A stretch of DNA of 64,000 bases, from the NCBI RefSeq assembly GCF_013927005.1, contig NZ_CP055930.1, forward strand, positions 1,736,001 through 1,800,000. Reading direction: 5' to 3'. The notes beneath the pieces are model-generated. The model had not been told where the DNA came from. It saw only the letters and a program-made list of their open reading frames with translations, and ran no database searches. This DNA is from Enterobacter sp. RHBSTW-00175. GTDB taxonomy: Bacteria > Pseudomonadota > Gammaproteobacteria > Enterobacterales > Enterobacteriaceae. The translations under genes and the position numbers were made by a program. Positions 10,859 through 20,208 of this stretch are shown here, piece by piece; positions within the stretch are counted from its first letter, which is position 1, and each line of letters begins with the position of its first letter.

Positions 10859-11386
10859 TTACTGCCTTTTATTAATAACCTCGATGGTGCTGGCAACAAC
10901 ACCTTCCAGTGACTGATCGATATCAACCACTAAGACATCTTTTTCATCCGAACCCGGCTCCTGCAACGCTTCAAACTGCGTCACCAGCATCTGGGTTTTG
11001 AAGAAGTGACCTTTGCGCGCCTTCAGGCGGCTTTCAATCACCTCGAAATCACCTTTCAGGTAGATGAAAGAGAGGTTCGGGTTACCGTCACGCAGCAGGT
11101 CGCGGTAGGTTTTTTTCAGCGCGGAACACACAATCAAAGAGACTTTGTTGGTGCGCTGCATCGCGAACGCAGCGTCGTTCAGCGCCTGCAACCACGGTTT
11201 GCGGTCGTCGTCGTTCAGCGGTTCGCCTGCGGCCATTTTGGTGATGTTGCTGCGCGGATGGAGGAAGTCGCCATCAAGAAACGCGGCATGAAGTTGATGC
11301 GCCACTTCGCTGGCAACGGCAGATTTACCGCTACCGGAAACGCCCATCAGGACGTAAACGTGGTGATCATGATTAGTCGTGCTCAA
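10859..11386 (-). CDS. gntK: Gluconokinase (TTG start)
   Basis: Phosphorylates gluconate to 6-phosphogluconate. The P-loop GVSGSGKSAVA lies near the N-terminus, followed by DGDFLHPRSN and CSALKKTYRDLLR. The preferred start is the TTG at 11386, giving 175 residues beginning (M)STTNHDHH as in E. coli; GAGGGA lies six bases before it. A second TTG at 11404 would add six residues but has no comparable ribosome binding site. It is the first gene of gntKU, with GntR operators just upstream. Confidence 0.95.
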   Translation of the reverse strand: MSTTNHDHHVYVLMGVSGSGKSAVASEVAHQLHAAFLDGDFLHPRSNITKMAAGEPLNDDDRKPWLQALNDAAFAMQRTNKVSLIVCSALKKTYRDLLRDGNPNLSFIYLKGDFEVIESRLKARKGHFFKTQMLVTQFEALQEPGSDEKDVLVVDIDQSLEGVVASTIEVINKRQ

Positions 11387-11404
11387 AGGGAGTCCCTCAG
11401 TCAA

Positions 11405-11434
11405 TTGTTACGGGTAACTGTTATCGGTAACATT
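11405..11434. promoter_or_regulatory. Tandem GntR operators upstream of gntK
   Basis: Two overlapping near-palindromes, TTGTTACGGGTAACTG (11405-11420) and TGTTATCGGTAACAT (11419-11433), match the known GntR operator pattern ATGTTA-N4-TAACAT. They lie directly upstream of gntK. In E. coli GntR represses gntKU from such sites until gluconate binds it. Confidence 0.75.
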
Positions 11435-11512
11435 GTCCTGCCGGGGCAAAACAGAAGCAATATCCAAACGTGCGCGAAGTGAATAAGTGTGAGCTACTTC
11501 AAATTTGTCAGG

Positions 11513-12508
11513 TTAAATAGATCCACCTGGTGACAAGGTGAAACCTAAATCTAACATTTTAGGGGTCACAACCTCACCACGAATGCGCGCCAGCAGGCGT
11601 TCTGCGCCAATACGACCCATGCGTTCACGCGGTGTCAGGACGCTCGCCAGACGCGGCTCCATCACCTGGCCAATGTCATGGCCGTGGAAACCAGCAATCG
11701 CCATATCATCAGGGATTTTCAGCCCCAGACGCTGACATTCAAACGCCGCACCGACCGCGAGGTCATCGTTGGTGCAGAAAATACCGTCCAGTTGCGGATA
11801 CTCGCGTCGTGCCTGGCGCATCAACTCAATACCCGACGTATAGGAAGAGGACTGCTCCACCATCACGCTGTACGGGGTTAAGTTTGCGTCGAGCATCGCC
11901 TGCTCGTATCCCTTCTGTTTGATGATAGTACGTTCATCAAGACGCGCACCCAGGTAGGCCACATGGCGATGACCGCGGGCGATGATCGCCGCGGTCATTT
12001 GACGCGCCGCTTCGAAGTTATCAAACCCGACGGCGATATCGAGGCAGGGCGACTGGCTGTCCATCAACTCCACCACCGGGATGCCGGCCACTTCAATCAT
12101 TTTCAGCGTGCGCGGGGTGTGAGTACGTTCCGTTAAAATCAGGCCGTCGATGTTCCAGGAAAGCATTGATTCAAGACGTTCTTCTTCCAGTTCCGGCTTG
12201 TACCCGTAGTGCGCCAGCATGGTCTGATAACCAAACGCATCGGTCACACTTTCGATACCGCGTAATACTTCGGCGAAAACCTGGTTGGTCAAGGAAGGAA
12301 GCAAGACACCTACCGCGCGGCTGGTGGCATTGGAGAGAATATCGGGTGCGCGGTTGGGGATATAACCCAGTTCATCGAGGGCAGCGGCAATCTTGCCACG
12401 CAACGCCACGGAAACCTGTTCCGGGTTACGTAAAAAACGGCTGACCGTCATTTTGGTCACACCGACGCGATCGGCTACATCCTGAAGTACGGGGCGTTTC
12501 TTTTTCAT
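11513..12508 (-). CDS. gntR: Gluconate operon repressor GntR (LacI family)
   Basis: LacI/GalR-type repressor of 331 residues. The N-terminal helix-turn-helix reads VLQDVADRVGVTKMTVSRFL, followed by the hinge region and a periplasmic-binding-protein-like effector domain (about 65-331) with GVLLPSLTNQVFAEVLRGIE. In E. coli it represses gluconate uptake and the Entner-Doudoroff genes and is released by gluconate. It lies on the same strand as and upstream of gntKU, with its own promoter region after the yhhW terminator. Confidence 0.96.
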   Translation of the reverse strand: MKKKRPVLQDVADRVGVTKMTVSRFLRNPEQVSVALRGKIAAALDELGYIPNRAPDILSNATSRAVGVLLPSLTNQVFAEVLRGIESVTDAFGYQTMLAHYGYKPELEEERLESMLSWNIDGLILTERTHTPRTLKMIEVAGIPVVELMDSQSPCLDIAVGFDNFEAARQMTAAIIARGHRHVAYLGARLDERTIIKQKGYEQAMLDANLTPYSVMVEQSSSYTSGIELMRQARREYPQLDGIFCTNDDLAVGAAFECQRLGLKIPDDMAIAGFHGHDIGQVMEPRLASVLTPRERMGRIGAERLLARIRGEVVTPKMLDLGFTLSPGGSI

Positions 12509-12555
12509 CGTCCTGAGAAATCTTAAGTGATAGATTTTCTCAGTTTATCACGGAC

Positions 12556-12597
12556 AAAGCCCATCCTTCCCCTTTCAGAGGGAAGGATGGGCAATTA
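12556..12597. terminator. Terminator downstream of yhhW
   Basis: A perfect 13-base stem GCCCATCCTTCCC / GGGAAGGATGGGC with an eight-base loop, between yhhW and gntR. The tract after it is only weakly T-rich on the minus strand (TTTGT), so it may be a strong but imperfect terminator. Confidence 0.7.
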
Positions 12598-12608
12598 TTT
12601 ATGAATTA

Positions 12609-13304
12609 TTAAACCGGCGGCAGATCGAACAGCAGAATTTCGCTTTCGCTGTCGGCATGAACGGACAGTGCCTGCTCATCCCAGATTGCCAGACCATCAG
12701 CCGTGGTGGCTTTAGTACCGTTAATGGTCACTTCACCTTTCACCACCTGGATCCACACGCGGCGGTTGGCAGCAATCTGATGCACAGACTGTTCGTTTTT
12801 CGCCAGCGCCCAGCGATACAGTTCCATATCCTGGTTCACTTTCAGGGAACCTTCACGCGCATCCGGGGACAGCACCAGCTGTTTGCCCTGCTCTGCGTCG
12901 AAACGACGCTGTTCGTAACGCGGCGTGATGCCGGTTTTTTCTGGAATGATCCAGATTTGATACAGGTGCAGTTTTTCCGTTTTGCTTGGGTTGTACTCAG
13001 AGTGACGCACCCCGGTACCCGCGCTCATAATCTGGAACTCGCCCGCCGGAACCTGCTCTTTGTTGCCCATGCTGTCCTGGTGCTCAACCGCCCCTTCCAG
13101 CACATAAGTCAGGATTTCCATGTCTTTGTGCGGATGGGTTCCGAAGCCCTGGCCTGCGTCAATCACGTCGTCGTTAATCACGCGCAGTGCAGAGAAGCCC
13201 ATGAAATTCGGGTCGTAGTAATCAGCAAACGAGAATGAATGCCATGAGTCCAGCCAGCCATGATTCGCGTGACCACGTTCGTTTGCTTTGCGTAAGTAGA
13301 TCAT
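12609..13304 (-). CDS. yhhW: Pirin-family cupin YhhW (quercetin 2,3-dioxygenase)
   Basis: Bicupin of the pirin family, 231 residues from the ATG at 13304, where the product begins MIYLRKANERGHANHGWLDS as in E. coli YhhW, which has quercetinase activity in vitro. The metal-binding motif is visible in GFGTHPHKDMEILTYVLEG and GVRHSEYN. The open frame extends 20 codons upstream, but those residues have no match and GAGGGTG precedes 13304. The physiological substrate is unknown. It is convergent with nothing and lies downstream of yhhX on the same strand. Confidence 0.93.
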   Translation of the reverse strand: MIYLRKANERGHANHGWLDSWHSFSFADYYDPNFMGFSALRVINDDVIDAGQGFGTHPHKDMEILTYVLEGAVEHQDSMGNKEQVPAGEFQIMSAGTGVRHSEYNPSKTEKLHLYQIWIIPEKTGITPRYEQRRFDAEQGKQLVLSPDAREGSLKVNQDMELYRWALAKNEQSVHQIAANRRVWIQVVKGEVTINGTKATTADGLAIWDEQALSVHADSESEILLFDLPPV

Positions 13305-13427
13305 TGTTTTCACCCTCAGTTCGTTTCGATGGAGTAAGTGTGGACGTAAACGGCCTGGGATCATAGAGGGTGAAAATTGACTCCTCTGTTCAAAAAATAT
13401 GAATAATTACAGAGGAGCCATTTTTAC

Positions 13428-14465
13428 TTATCTGGCGAGGGTTATCGTGGCAGGAGAAGCCTGTGCAAAGGCCCGTTCAAGGATTTCAAGGTTGGTCAGA
13501 ACTTCAGTTTCCTTGACGTAATTCGGCGCGCCGTTGCTGAGGGTGTCAAACAACGCATCGTACACGCGGCCATAGTCGCCCGTTTCAGGTGCCAGTTCTT
13601 CCCTGACCGTTACGCCATCGTCATTCACGTACTCCAGCACGCCCACGGAATCATCCGCCGCAAAACCGGGATCGCCCGGCATGATATTGGCCTTCAGGCT
13701 GGTTTCCTGCTGGTCAATGCCGTACTTGATAAACGACCCTTTCGTGCCATGGACGATGAATTTCGGATAGTCGATTTTCACCAGATGGCTGGTTTTGACG
13801 ATGGCCTTCAGGTCGCCGTAAAACAGCTGCGCTTCGAAGGTATCGTCCGGGTTGGCTTTATTACGCAGGCTGCGGATGTCATAGGCCACGTCACCCGGGC
13901 GGCCAAACAGAGAGATAATTTGGTCCATCGTATGCACGCCCAGGCCATAGAACGCGCCATCCTGCGGCTGGCCGGGTTTGGTTTCCGCCACCGGACGGAA
14001 GTAATCAAAATGGCTTTCAACCTCAACGATATCACCGAGCTTGCCGCTCTCAATCGCCTTTTTTGCCGTCAGGAAGCAGCTGTCAAAACGGCGATTCTGG
14101 TATGGCGTGACGATCAGCCCTTTGCTTTTCGCCAGCGCAAACAGGGTTTTCGCTTCGGCAAGCGTCGGGGTGAACGGTTTTTCCACCAGCACATTTTTCC
14201 CGGCTTCCAGCGCGCGTTTTGCGTAGTCGAAATGGCTGTCAGCGTGGGTACAAACGATAACCAGTTTGACCTGCGGATCGCTTAAGACTTCATCAAGGTC
14301 GCTGGTGAAATGAATATGGGAATACTGCGGGGATTGCTCTTCGGGTTTCGCGCTGCGGCGGTAGACGTGGGCAACGTGCCAGCGGTCTTTACGGTTGAGA
14401 ACATACGGCAGGTGATACCGGGTGGTGCTTTTACCAAATCCAATAAATGCGCAATGTAGGGTCAT
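13428..14465 (-). CDS. yhhX: Gfo/Idh/MocA-family oxidoreductase YhhX
   Basis: Predicted NAD(P)-dependent sugar-type oxidoreductase of 345 residues, the E. coli YhhX length. The N-terminus forms the Rossmann fold (CAFIGFGKSTTRYHLP), and the family motif VEKPFTPTLAEAKTLFALA includes the conserved EKP. The substrate is not known. ryhB lies immediately upstream on the same strand, as in E. coli. Confidence 0.93.
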   Translation of the reverse strand: MTLHCAFIGFGKSTTRYHLPYVLNRKDRWHVAHVYRRSAKPEEQSPQYSHIHFTSDLDEVLSDPQVKLVIVCTHADSHFDYAKRALEAGKNVLVEKPFTPTLAEAKTLFALAKSKGLIVTPYQNRRFDSCFLTAKKAIESGKLGDIVEVESHFDYFRPVAETKPGQPQDGAFYGLGVHTMDQIISLFGRPGDVAYDIRSLRNKANPDDTFEAQLFYGDLKAIVKTSHLVKIDYPKFIVHGTKGSFIKYGIDQQETSLKANIMPGDPGFAADDSVGVLEYVNDDGVTVREELAPETGDYGRVYDALFDTLSNGAPNYVKETEVLTNLEILERAFAQASPATITLAR

Positions 14466-14506
14466 AGCTCAGTCCTTTTGGAAGGTTACTGGGACTTACC
14501 ATAACA

Positions 14507-14600
14507 AAAAAAAAGCCAGCTAGAAGCTGGCTAAAGTAATACTGGAAGCAATGTGAGCAATGTCGTGCTTTCAGGTTCCCGTAGCGGTTCTCCTGAATGC
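14507..14600 (-). ncRNA. ryhB: RyhB small RNA
   Basis: The minus strand between yhhX and yhhY carries the conserved RyhB core: GAACCTGAAAGCACGACATT, followed by GCTCACATTGCTTCCAGTAT. It ends in a terminator (AGCCAGCttctAGCTGGCT and a run of nine T). Position and orientation match E. coli. RyhB is an Hfq-dependent RNA that, under iron starvation, lowers expression of iron-containing proteins. The core seed region is preserved while the 5' hairpin differs from the E. coli sequence as I recall it. The 5' end is placed by analogy. Confidence 0.92.
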
Positions 14601-14604
14601 GAGA

Positions 14605-14626
14605 CAATAATAATCATTCTCATTCG
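14605..14626 (-). promoter_or_regulatory. Fur box and promoter of ryhB
   Basis: On the minus strand AATGAGAATGATTATTATT matches most of the 19-base Fur consensus and covers a -10-like TATTAT six bases before the inferred RNA start. This is the expected Fe2+-Fur repression site of ryhB. Confidence 0.8.
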
Positions 14627-14720
14627 CACTTGTCCAATACTTTTTGCAAAAAATAGCGGTTGACTCAAGTTTTAAAGTCACTGATGTTGAAAGAGACATT
14701 AACCCACAGAGGACGAAGGA

Positions 14721-15209
14721 ATGAGTGAGATAGTGATACGCCACGCTGAACCGAAAGATGCCGAAGCATTACGCCAGAATTATATGCATCCGGAGGTGTA
14801 TCACGACACGCTACAACTACCTCATCCTTCCCTTGAGCATTGGCAGGAACGCCTTATCCCTAAGCCTGGCCAAAAACGCCTGGTGGCCTGCATCGACGAG
14901 AAAATCGTCGGCGATCTGGCGCTTCAGGTGGAAGCAAGCCCGCGCCGCAGCCACGTGGCAACCTTTGGTATCAGCGTTGCAGCACAGGCTCAGGGGCGCG
15001 GAGTCGGCAGCGCGTTAATGCGTGAGATGATCAACCTTTGCGACAACTGGATGCGCATCGACCGTATTGAGTTAACGGTGTTTGCTGATAACCCGCCAGC
15101 GCTGGCGTTGTACCGGAAATTTGGTTTCGAAATTGAGGGTACGGGCAAGAAATTCGCGCTGCGCAACGGCGAGTATGTGGATGCCTATTATATGGCAAGA
15201 ATGAAGTGA
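14721..15209 (+). CDS. yhhY: GNAT N-acetyltransferase YhhY
   Basis: A 162-residue GNAT-fold acetyltransferase, the length of E. coli YhhY, which acetylates some amino acids and related toxic substrates. The acetyl-CoA-binding motif is visible in QAQGRGVGSALMREMI, followed by DRIELTVFADNPPALALYRKFGFEIEGTGK. GAAGGA is a clear ribosome binding site. It diverges from the ryhB promoter. Confidence 0.93.
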   Translation: MSEIVIRHAEPKDAEALRQNYMHPEVYHDTLQLPHPSLEHWQERLIPKPGQKRLVACIDEKIVGDLALQVEASPRRSHVATFGISVAAQAQGRGVGSALMREMINLCDNWMRIDRIELTVFADNPPALALYRKFGFEIEGTGKKFALRNGEYVDAYYMARMK

Positions 15210-15214
15210 CACAC

Positions 15215-15310
15215 TCCCCTCACCCCGGCCCTCTCCCCATAGGGGCGAGGGAGAAAAGACCCCACCGTGCAATCCCCTCTCCCCTATGGGGAGAGGGTTA
15301 GGGTGAGGGG
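15215..15310. repeat. Paired REP-like elements between yhhY and ggt
   Basis: Two palindromes, CCCTCTCCCCATAGGGGCGAG and CCCTCTCCCCTATGGGGAGAG-like, lie in opposite orientation with outward CCCCTCACCCC and GGGTGAGGGG tails. This is a BIME-like dimer filling the space between the convergent yhhY and ggt genes. Confidence 0.8.
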
Positions 15311-15315
15311 AATAA

Positions 15316-17058
15316 TCAGTACCCTGCCGTTAAATCATCCACCGAACGTGGATCCGATGCCCCAAACAGCGCACCGTCCGGCCCGACCATAATGCTCTGG
15401 GTGCTGCCCATCGCCTCTTTCACGGCCACTTTTTGCCCGCGCTGCTCCAGCAGTTTGAGGGTGTCCGGGCTAAAGCCCTTCTCAACGCGCAGCTCATCCG
15501 GCAACCACTGATGGTGGAAACGTGGGGCGTTAGTGGCTTCCGCCACGTTCATCCCAAAATCGATACTGTTCACCACCATTTGCAGCACGGTCGTGATAAT
15601 ACGGCTGCCACCAGGGCTACCGGTCACCAGCCAGGTTTTACCGTCTTTCACCACGATAGTGGGCGACATAGACGACAGCGGACGTTTCTTCGGCCCGACG
15701 GCGTTGGCATCACCACCCACCAGCCCGTAGACGTTTGGCACGCCCGGTTTGGCAGAGAAATCATCCATCTCGTTATTCAGCAGAATACCGCTGTTACCCG
15801 CCACAATCCCGGTACCGAAGGTGGTGTTAAGCGTGTAGGTCACCGCCACCGCGTTACCGTCTTTATCCACTACCGAGAAATGCGTGGTCTGGTTGCTTTC
15901 ATACGGTGCCAGCTTGCCGGGGCGGATTTCACTCGACGGTTTAGCTTTATTGATATCAATCTCATCAGCAATGGATTTGGCATAGGCTTTGTTGGTCAAC
16001 GCCTGCCACGGCACCTTCACAAAGTCCGGGTCACCAAGATATTCCGAACGGTCGGCGTAGGCGCGTTTTTCCGCCTCCGCCATCACCTGCATGGCATCCG
16101 CGCTGCCGAAGCCAAACTTGTGCATATCGAAGTTTTCAAGAATGTTGAGGATCTGCACGATGTGGATCCCGCCGGAAGACGGCGGCGGCATAGAGAACAC
16201 CTGATAACCACGATAGCTTCCGCTAATCGGCTCGCGCTCAACCGCCTTGTACTCAGCCAGATCCGCTTTGGTGATTAACCCGCCGTTCTTTTGCATCTCT
16301 TCGGCAATCTGGTCCGCTATCGCCCCTTTGTAAAAGGCATCCGGCCCGTGCTCCGCAATCAGCTCCAGGCTTTTCGCCAGGTTTTTCTGCACCAGCCTGT
16401 CGCCTTTTTTCAGCGGCTCGCCGTCTTTCCAGAAGATGGCCTTACTGTTTTCATGATTCGGGATCACTTCGCTGCCGTAGGTTTTCAGGTCGTCAGCCAG
16501 CGCATCGTTTACCACAAAACCGTCTCGCGCCAGTTTAATGGCAGGCTGCACCACTTTATTGAGCGGCATCGAGCCGTATTTTTCCAGCGCCAGGGAGAAG
16601 CCTGCCACCGTACCCGGCGTGCCGGATGCCAGGTGCGACGTCAGCGATTTTTTGCTGTCCGGGTTGCCCTGGTCATCAAGGAACATATCGCGGGAAGCCT
16701 GATTCGGCGCCATTTCGCGGAAGTCGATGGCCGTGGTTTTGCCATCTTTGGTGCGCAGCATCATAAAGCCGCCACCGCCCAGGTTACCGGCCTGCGGGTG
16801 CGTTACCGCCAGCGCGTAACCCACAGCCACCGCCGCATCTACCGCGTTCCCACCCTGCCTGAGAATATCCACGCCTACTCGCGTGGCCATCGCATCAACC
16901 GATGCCACCATGCCATGCGTCGCCCGCACGGGATGAAACACATCTTCCTCCACGCCGTAGGACACTGGCGGAGCGGCTGGCGGGTTCGCCGCCACGCTAA
17001 ATGTGCCGCTGGCCATTAACGCCGCGATTGCAATCCAGCGCAAATATGTTGGTTTCAT
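15316..17058 (-). CDS. ggt: Gamma-glutamyltranspeptidase, periplasmic
   Basis: N-terminal-nucleophile hydrolase that cleaves or transfers the gamma-glutamyl group of glutathione in the periplasm. The 580 residues from the ATG at 17058 begin MKPTYLRWIAIAALMASG, a signal peptide cleaved near SVAANPPA. The autoprocessing site and catalytic threonine lie in SNQTTHFSVVDKDG (Thr near 391 as in E. coli), and the oxyanion region is PLSSMSPTIV. The open frame starts ten codons upstream, but GGAG precedes 17058. The gene is complete. Confidence 0.97.
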   Translation of the reverse strand: MKPTYLRWIAIAALMASGTFSVAANPPAAPPVSYGVEEDVFHPVRATHGMVASVDAMATRVGVDILRQGGNAVDAAVAVGYALAVTHPQAGNLGGGGFMMLRTKDGKTTAIDFREMAPNQASRDMFLDDQGNPDSKKSLTSHLASGTPGTVAGFSLALEKYGSMPLNKVVQPAIKLARDGFVVNDALADDLKTYGSEVIPNHENSKAIFWKDGEPLKKGDRLVQKNLAKSLELIAEHGPDAFYKGAIADQIAEEMQKNGGLITKADLAEYKAVEREPISGSYRGYQVFSMPPPSSGGIHIVQILNILENFDMHKFGFGSADAMQVMAEAEKRAYADRSEYLGDPDFVKVPWQALTNKAYAKSIADEIDINKAKPSSEIRPGKLAPYESNQTTHFSVVDKDGNAVAVTYTLNTTFGTGIVAGNSGILLNNEMDDFSAKPGVPNVYGLVGGDANAVGPKKRPLSSMSPTIVVKDGKTWLVTGSPGGSRIITTVLQMVVNSIDFGMNVAEATNAPRFHHQWLPDELRVEKGFSPDTLKLLEQRGQKVAVKEAMGSTQSIMVGPDGALFGASDPRSVDDLTAGY

Positions 17059-17183
17059 AGTTATTGTTCTCCAGGTGATGGGATCCATATGCCCGGGTTA
17101 AGCCTGGTTCACAACTCCTAAAAAATCATTGTTATGCTGGATCCGGGGTAAACTTAAGAAAAGCCTCAGAGGGGGAGAAAACC

Positions 17184-17564
17184 ATGAAACGATTACTGAT
17201 CCTGGCCGCATTGTTACCTTTTGCTGCACTTGCACAGCCACTCAACACCATGAATAACCCGAACCAACCGGGCTATGTCATTCCGAGCCAGCAACGTATG
17301 CAAACGGAAATGATGGGCCAACAGCAGCAACAAAAAGGGATGCTCAACCAGCAGTTGAAAACGCAAACCCAACTCCAGCAGCAGAGCCTGCAAAATCAAA
17401 TGAATGCCAATACTCAACGCATTCAGCAGGGTCAGGTACGTGAACAACCGCTGCCAAATCAAAACGGCGGCATGTTAGGCGGGGGAACAACGCAGAGTAG
17501 CGGACAGCAGCATATGCTGCCGTCGCAGTCGAATGGCAGTATGCTTAATAATCCGCAGAATTAA
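17184..17564 (+). CDS. yhhA: YhhA, small periplasmic Gln/Asn-rich protein (DUF2756)
   Basis: A 126-residue exported protein. The signal peptide [17 protein letters not shown] is followed by a low-complexity chain very rich in Gln, Asn and Met ([26 protein letters not shown]). It is shorter than E. coli YhhA (about 146) but of the same composition and position. Function unknown. Its last 20 bases overlap the 3' end of the convergent ugpQ gene. Confidence 0.88.
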   Translation: MKRLLILAALLPFAALAQPLNTMNNPNQPGYVIPSQQRMQTEMMGQQQQQKGMLNQQLKTQTQLQQQSLQNQMNANTQRIQQGQVREQPLPNQNGGMLGGGTTQSSGQQHMLPSQSNGSMLNNPQN

Positions 17565-18294
17565 AAGCCGGGCCAATCTGGTCAATGGCGTCAGTGCAGA
17601 TGCTATCCACCCCCCAGCGCAGCAGTTCGGCTGCACGCTGGGGTTTGTTGACGGTGTAGACCAGAATATGCAGCCCCGCCGCTTTTAACATCTTCACCCG
17701 CGCTTCATCCAGCAGCTTGTGGTTCAGGTGAATCGACACGCAGGCTAAACGCGTGGTTAGCGCGTGCCAGTCTTCACGCCACTCATCCAGCAGTAACCCG
17801 CGCGGCAGTTCCGGTACTGCCGCCTGAGCCGCTTCCAGCGCGTCAATTTCAAACGACGAGAGTAACGGCGCGGTCATCCCTTCCCACAGTTCGCGTGCGG
17901 CCAGGGCAATCACCTTGCCGGTTATCGGCCCGGTGCCGGTGGTCGGTTTGATCTCAATGTTGGCCATCATCCCGTGTTGACGACAGCGGTCGGCCACTTC
18001 CGCCAGCAGCGGCAGTGGTTCGCCTTTGAATTCGCCGCTGAACCAGCTTCCGGCATCCACTTTCAGCAGGTCGCGCCACGGCAGCTCACCCGCGACACCC
18101 CAGCCGTTGCTGGTGCGTTCAAGGTTGTCATCGTGCAGCAGAAAAATTTCGCCGTCTTTCGACAGCTTGGCGTCGAATTCGATCATCGTGTGACCATAAC
18201 GCGCACCGGTGTCGATGGCAGCCAGGGTGTTTTCCGGCGCCAGTTTACCGCCGCCACGGTGGGCGACGATGTGGGGATAAGGCCAGTTACTCAT
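17545..18294 (-). CDS. ugpQ: Glycerophosphodiester phosphodiesterase, cytosolic
   Basis: Hydrolyses glycerophosphodiesters brought in by the Ugp importer to glycerol-3-phosphate and an alcohol. 249 residues with the GDPD motifs [34 protein letters not shown] and NIEIKPTTG (metal-binding glutamates and catalytic histidines). The start overlaps the ugpC stop (ATGA). It is the last gene of ugpBAECQ and converges on yhhA with a 20-base overlap. Confidence 0.96.
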   Translation of the reverse strand: MSNWPYPHIVAHRGGGKLAPENTLAAIDTGARYGHTMIEFDAKLSKDGEIFLLHDDNLERTSNGWGVAGELPWRDLLKVDAGSWFSGEFKGEPLPLLAEVADRCRQHGMMANIEIKPTTGTGPITGKVIALAARELWEGMTAPLLSSFEIDALEAAQAAVPELPRGLLLDEWREDWHALTTRLACVSIHLNHKLLDEARVKMLKAAGLHILVYTVNKPQRAAELLRWGVDSICTDAIDQIGPAFNSADY

Positions 18295-19361
18295 ATGCGT
18301 TGTCCTGTTTCACCGTCAAATAAGTGCAGGTGATTTTCCGGCAGATGTAGCCACAGCGTGCTGCCTGCTTTAGGGCGTTCCTGATGTGCCAGACGCACCA
18401 CCAGTTTTTGCTCGCCCCAACGTCCGTGCGCCAGGTTGTCTGCACCCAGCATCTCCAGCGTGTCCATCACCAGCGGCACGCCGCCTTCCGCCTGAGAGGT
18501 CAAGCCAATATGCTCCGGGCGGATCCCGAGCGTCATTTTACGCCCGGCGTAGCCACGATAGTACCAGTTGACCGGCAAAGCCATACCGCTTTCCAGCTCA
18601 AAATGGGTACCCGCGCTGCTGATACGCCCTTCCAGCAGGTTCATTGCCGGGCTGCCGATAAAGCTCGCCACAAAGCGGGTGGCCGGTTTTTCGTACACTT
18701 CAACCGGGGTGCCAATCTGCTCGGCGATCCCTTTATTCATCACCATCACGCGCTGGGCAAGCGTCATCGCTTCGACCTGGTCGTGGGTCACGTACAGGGA
18801 TGTCGTTTTAAGACGACGGTGCAACTGTTGCAACTCAAGGCGCATCTGCACACGCAGCTTGGCATCCAGGTTTGAGAGCGGTTCATCGAACAGGAACACC
18901 GCCGGGTCACGCACGATAGCGCGGCCCATTGCCACGCGCTGACGCTGGCCACCGGAAAGCTCGCGCGGGCGGCGTTTGAGAAGGCCGTCCAGCTCCAGAA
19001 TACGGGCCGCTTCTTTGACGCGCTCATCGATATGGCTTTTACCCATACCGCGGATTTTCAGCCCCCAGGCCATGTTCTCTTCCACGCTCATGTGCGGATA
19101 AAGCGCATAGTTCTGGAACACCATCGCGATACCGCGGTCTTTTGGCTCCATTTCGGTGACGCGCTGGCGGTCAATCCAGATATCGCCGGATGTCACGCGC
19201 TCAAGCCCCGCCACCATGCGCAGCAGCGTCGATTTGCCGCAGCCTGACGGGCCAACCATCACGATAAATTCTCCGTCCGCTACGTCGAGCGTTAACGGCT
19301 GAATGACCTGGGTTTTGCCGTCCCAGCTTTTGGTTACTGCCTGAAGTTTTAAACCTGCCAT
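18291..19361 (-). CDS. ugpC: sn-glycerol-3-phosphate importer ATPase UgpC
   Basis: ABC ATPase of the glycerol-3-phosphate importer, 356 residues from the ATG at 19361 ([20 protein letters not shown]). It has Walker [17 protein letters not shown], signature [14 protein letters not shown], Walker [14 protein letters not shown] and a C-terminal TOBE/OB regulatory domain, as in MalK. The frame extends upstream to 19400 inside ugpE, but the E. coli-like start one base after the ugpE stop is preferred. It overlaps ugpQ by four bases. Confidence 0.96.
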   Translation of the reverse strand: MAGLKLQAVTKSWDGKTQVIQPLTLDVADGEFIVMVGPSGCGKSTLLRMVAGLERVTSGDIWIDRQRVTEMEPKDRGIAMVFQNYALYPHMSVEENMAWGLKIRGMGKSHIDERVKEAARILELDGLLKRRPRELSGGQRQRVAMGRAIVRDPAVFLFDEPLSNLDAKLRVQMRLELQQLHRRLKTTSLYVTHDQVEAMTLAQRVMVMNKGIAEQIGTPVEVYEKPATRFVASFIGSPAMNLLEGRISSAGTHFELESGMALPVNWYYRGYAGRKMTLGIRPEHIGLTSQAEGGVPLVMDTLEMLGADNLAHGRWGEQKLVVRLAHQERPKAGSTLWLHLPENHLHLFDGETGQRI

Positions 19362-19362
19362 C

Positions 19363-20208
19363 TTATTTCTCGCTATCGACCAGGCCGCGGACAAACGCAC
19401 GCTGCATGGCTAAAACAATGACTACGGGTGGGATAAGGGTGAGCAGCATCGCCGCCATCACCTGGTTCCAGAGGGTGGTGCCTTCGCCGGTGGCGATCAT
19501 GCCTTTGATGCCCGCCACGGCGGTGCCGAGGTTGACGTCCTGGATAATCAGCAGCGGCCAAAGATACTGGTTCCAGCCGTAGATAAAGGTGATCACAAAC
19601 AGCGCCGCGAGGTTGGTTTTCGACAGCGGCAGCACGATGTCGCGGAAGAAGCGCATCGGTGAAGCGCCGTCGATACGCGCGGCTTCAATCAGTTCGTCCG
19701 GCAGGGTCATAAAGAACTGGCGGAACAGGAAGGTGGCGGTCGCCGAGGCCATCAGCGGCAGGGTTAAGCCCGCGTAACTGTCCAGCATCTTGAGGTTGGC
19801 GATCACTTCCACCGTTGGGAAAATACGCACTTCCACCGGCAGCATCAGGGTGATGAAGATCATCCAGAAGAACAGGTTACGCAGCGGAAAGCGGAACCAG
19901 ACGATGGCGAAAGCCGAGAGCATCGACACCGTGATTTTGCCGACCGTAATGCCGAACGCCATGATGAAGCTGTTAAGCATCATCAGCCAGAACGGTGCGC
20001 TGTTGGCGCCCACGCCCTGGGTCCAGATGGTTTTCATGTTCTCGAACAGATGCCCGCCCGGGATCAGCGTCATGGGGGTGTCGAACACCGCTTTGGTATC
20101 AAGCGTGGCGGCAACAAAAGCCACGTACAGCGGGAACAGAATGACGATGATGCCCAGAATGAGCATGGTATGGCTGAAAATCGTCAGCCCGCGACGGTTC
20201 TCAATCAT
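19363..20208 (-). CDS. ugpE: Glycerol-3-phosphate importer permease UgpE
   Basis: Inner-membrane subunit of the Ugp importer, 281 residues with about six membrane segments. The ATPase-coupling EAA loop is visible in [24 protein letters not shown]. It overlaps ugpA by four bases and ends one base before ugpC, consistent with a translationally coupled operon. Confidence 0.96.
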   Translation of the reverse strand: MIENRRGLTIFSHTMLILGIIVILFPLYVAFVAATLDTKAVFDTPMTLIPGGHLFENMKTIWTQGVGANSAPFWLMMLNSFIMAFGITVGKITVSMLSAFAIVWFRFPLRNLFFWMIFITLMLPVEVRIFPTVEVIANLKMLDSYAGLTLPLMASATATFLFRQFFMTLPDELIEAARIDGASPMRFFRDIVLPLSKTNLAALFVITFIYGWNQYLWPLLIIQDVNLGTAVAGIKGMIATGEGTTLWNQVMAAMLLTLIPPVVIVLAMQRAFVRGLVDSEK

